This document shows positions 13,873-13,924 of a stretch of DNA of 13,924 nt, piece by piece. Source of the DNA: Bacteroidota bacterium (GTDB taxonomy: Bacteria; Bacteroidota; Bacteroidia; Bacteroidales; B39-G9); NCBI GenBank assembly GCA_030592465.1, contig JAUVJB010000053.1, positions 1-13,924 on the forward strand, given 5' to 3'. The notes under the pieces were generated by a model. The model was not told where the DNA came from. It ran no database searches and was given only the letters and a program-made list of their open reading frames with translations. Each line of letters begins with the position of its first letter. Position 1 is the stretch's first letter. The position numbers were made by a program, and so were the translations under genes.

Positions 13873-13924
13873 AATTTTGTTAAATTTTAATTATTAATAT
13901 TATGTTTTTATTATTATATGTAAA

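Overview
This 13.9-kb, A+T-rich window lies entirely on the minus strand and is best read from right to left. It carries one large operon for an ion-pumping, complex I-related membrane oxidoreductase of the Mbx/Mbs type (membrane-bound sulfane reductase or ferredoxin oxidoreductase, a sister of the Mbh hydrogenase). A single-gene flavoprotein disulfide/sulfur reductase lies upstream and a CBS-domain gene downstream. The organism is most likely an anaerobic bacterium, and Bacteroidota is my best guess. The reasons are low G+C, mostly absent Shine-Dalgarno sequences, a TAnnTTTG-like promoter element and an inserted four-helix-bundle (23S intervening-sequence type) gene. Ignavibacteria, Thermotogae or a candidate phylum cannot be excluded.

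Layout: (1) 12508-13872 is a CoA-disulfide reductase/NSR-like FAD enzyme, ended by a clear intrinsic terminator at 12462-12489. (2) 11966-12461 is a long noncoding A/T-rich region with a 22-bp repeat, a promoter-like element and a 16-bp palindrome just upstream of the operon. (3) 9524-11965 holds the Mrp-antiporter-like membrane module: MrpE, MrpF, MrpG, a DUF4040 protein, an MbhE+MbhF (MrpB) fusion, and MrpC. (4) 6405-9530 encodes one 1041-residue protein that fuses two complete MrpD/NuoN-type pump subunits and a lateral-helix tail. (5) 2908-6383 encodes the core: NuoH-like, NuoB-like, NuoC-like and NuoD-like subunits. (6) 2427-2792 is an intruding four-helix-bundle gene. (7) 611-2407 is a NuoI/MbhN-type ferredoxin subunit fused to a complete GltD/NfnL-like flavoprotein with FAD and NAD(P)H sites. 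(8) 1-465 is a two-CBS-domain protein.

The gene order H-H'-M-J-K-L-N and the residues at the active site agree with Mbx/Mbs rather than with a hydrogenase. The NuoD-like subunit has CxxxC instead of the N-terminal CxxC, and CPPE instead of the C-terminal CxxC, so a [NiFe] centre is not expected. The NuoB-like subunit keeps only three of the four cluster ligands (Cys75, Cys140, Cys170; the second Cys of the tandem pair is Gly76). This is consistent with the site-differentiated [4Fe-4S] cluster described for archaeal MBS.

The most unusual point is the NuoI-GltD fusion. It gives this ancestral complex I relative a covalently attached pyridine-nucleotide module unrelated to NuoEF. I infer that the complex couples electron flow among ferredoxin, NAD(P)H and a low-potential acceptor (sulfane sulfur/polysulfide, or NAD(P)+ itself) to H+ or Na+ translocation through two pump units. 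The neighbouring NSR-like enzyme makes a sulfur-linked role plausible, but the sequence alone does not settle the direction or the acceptor.
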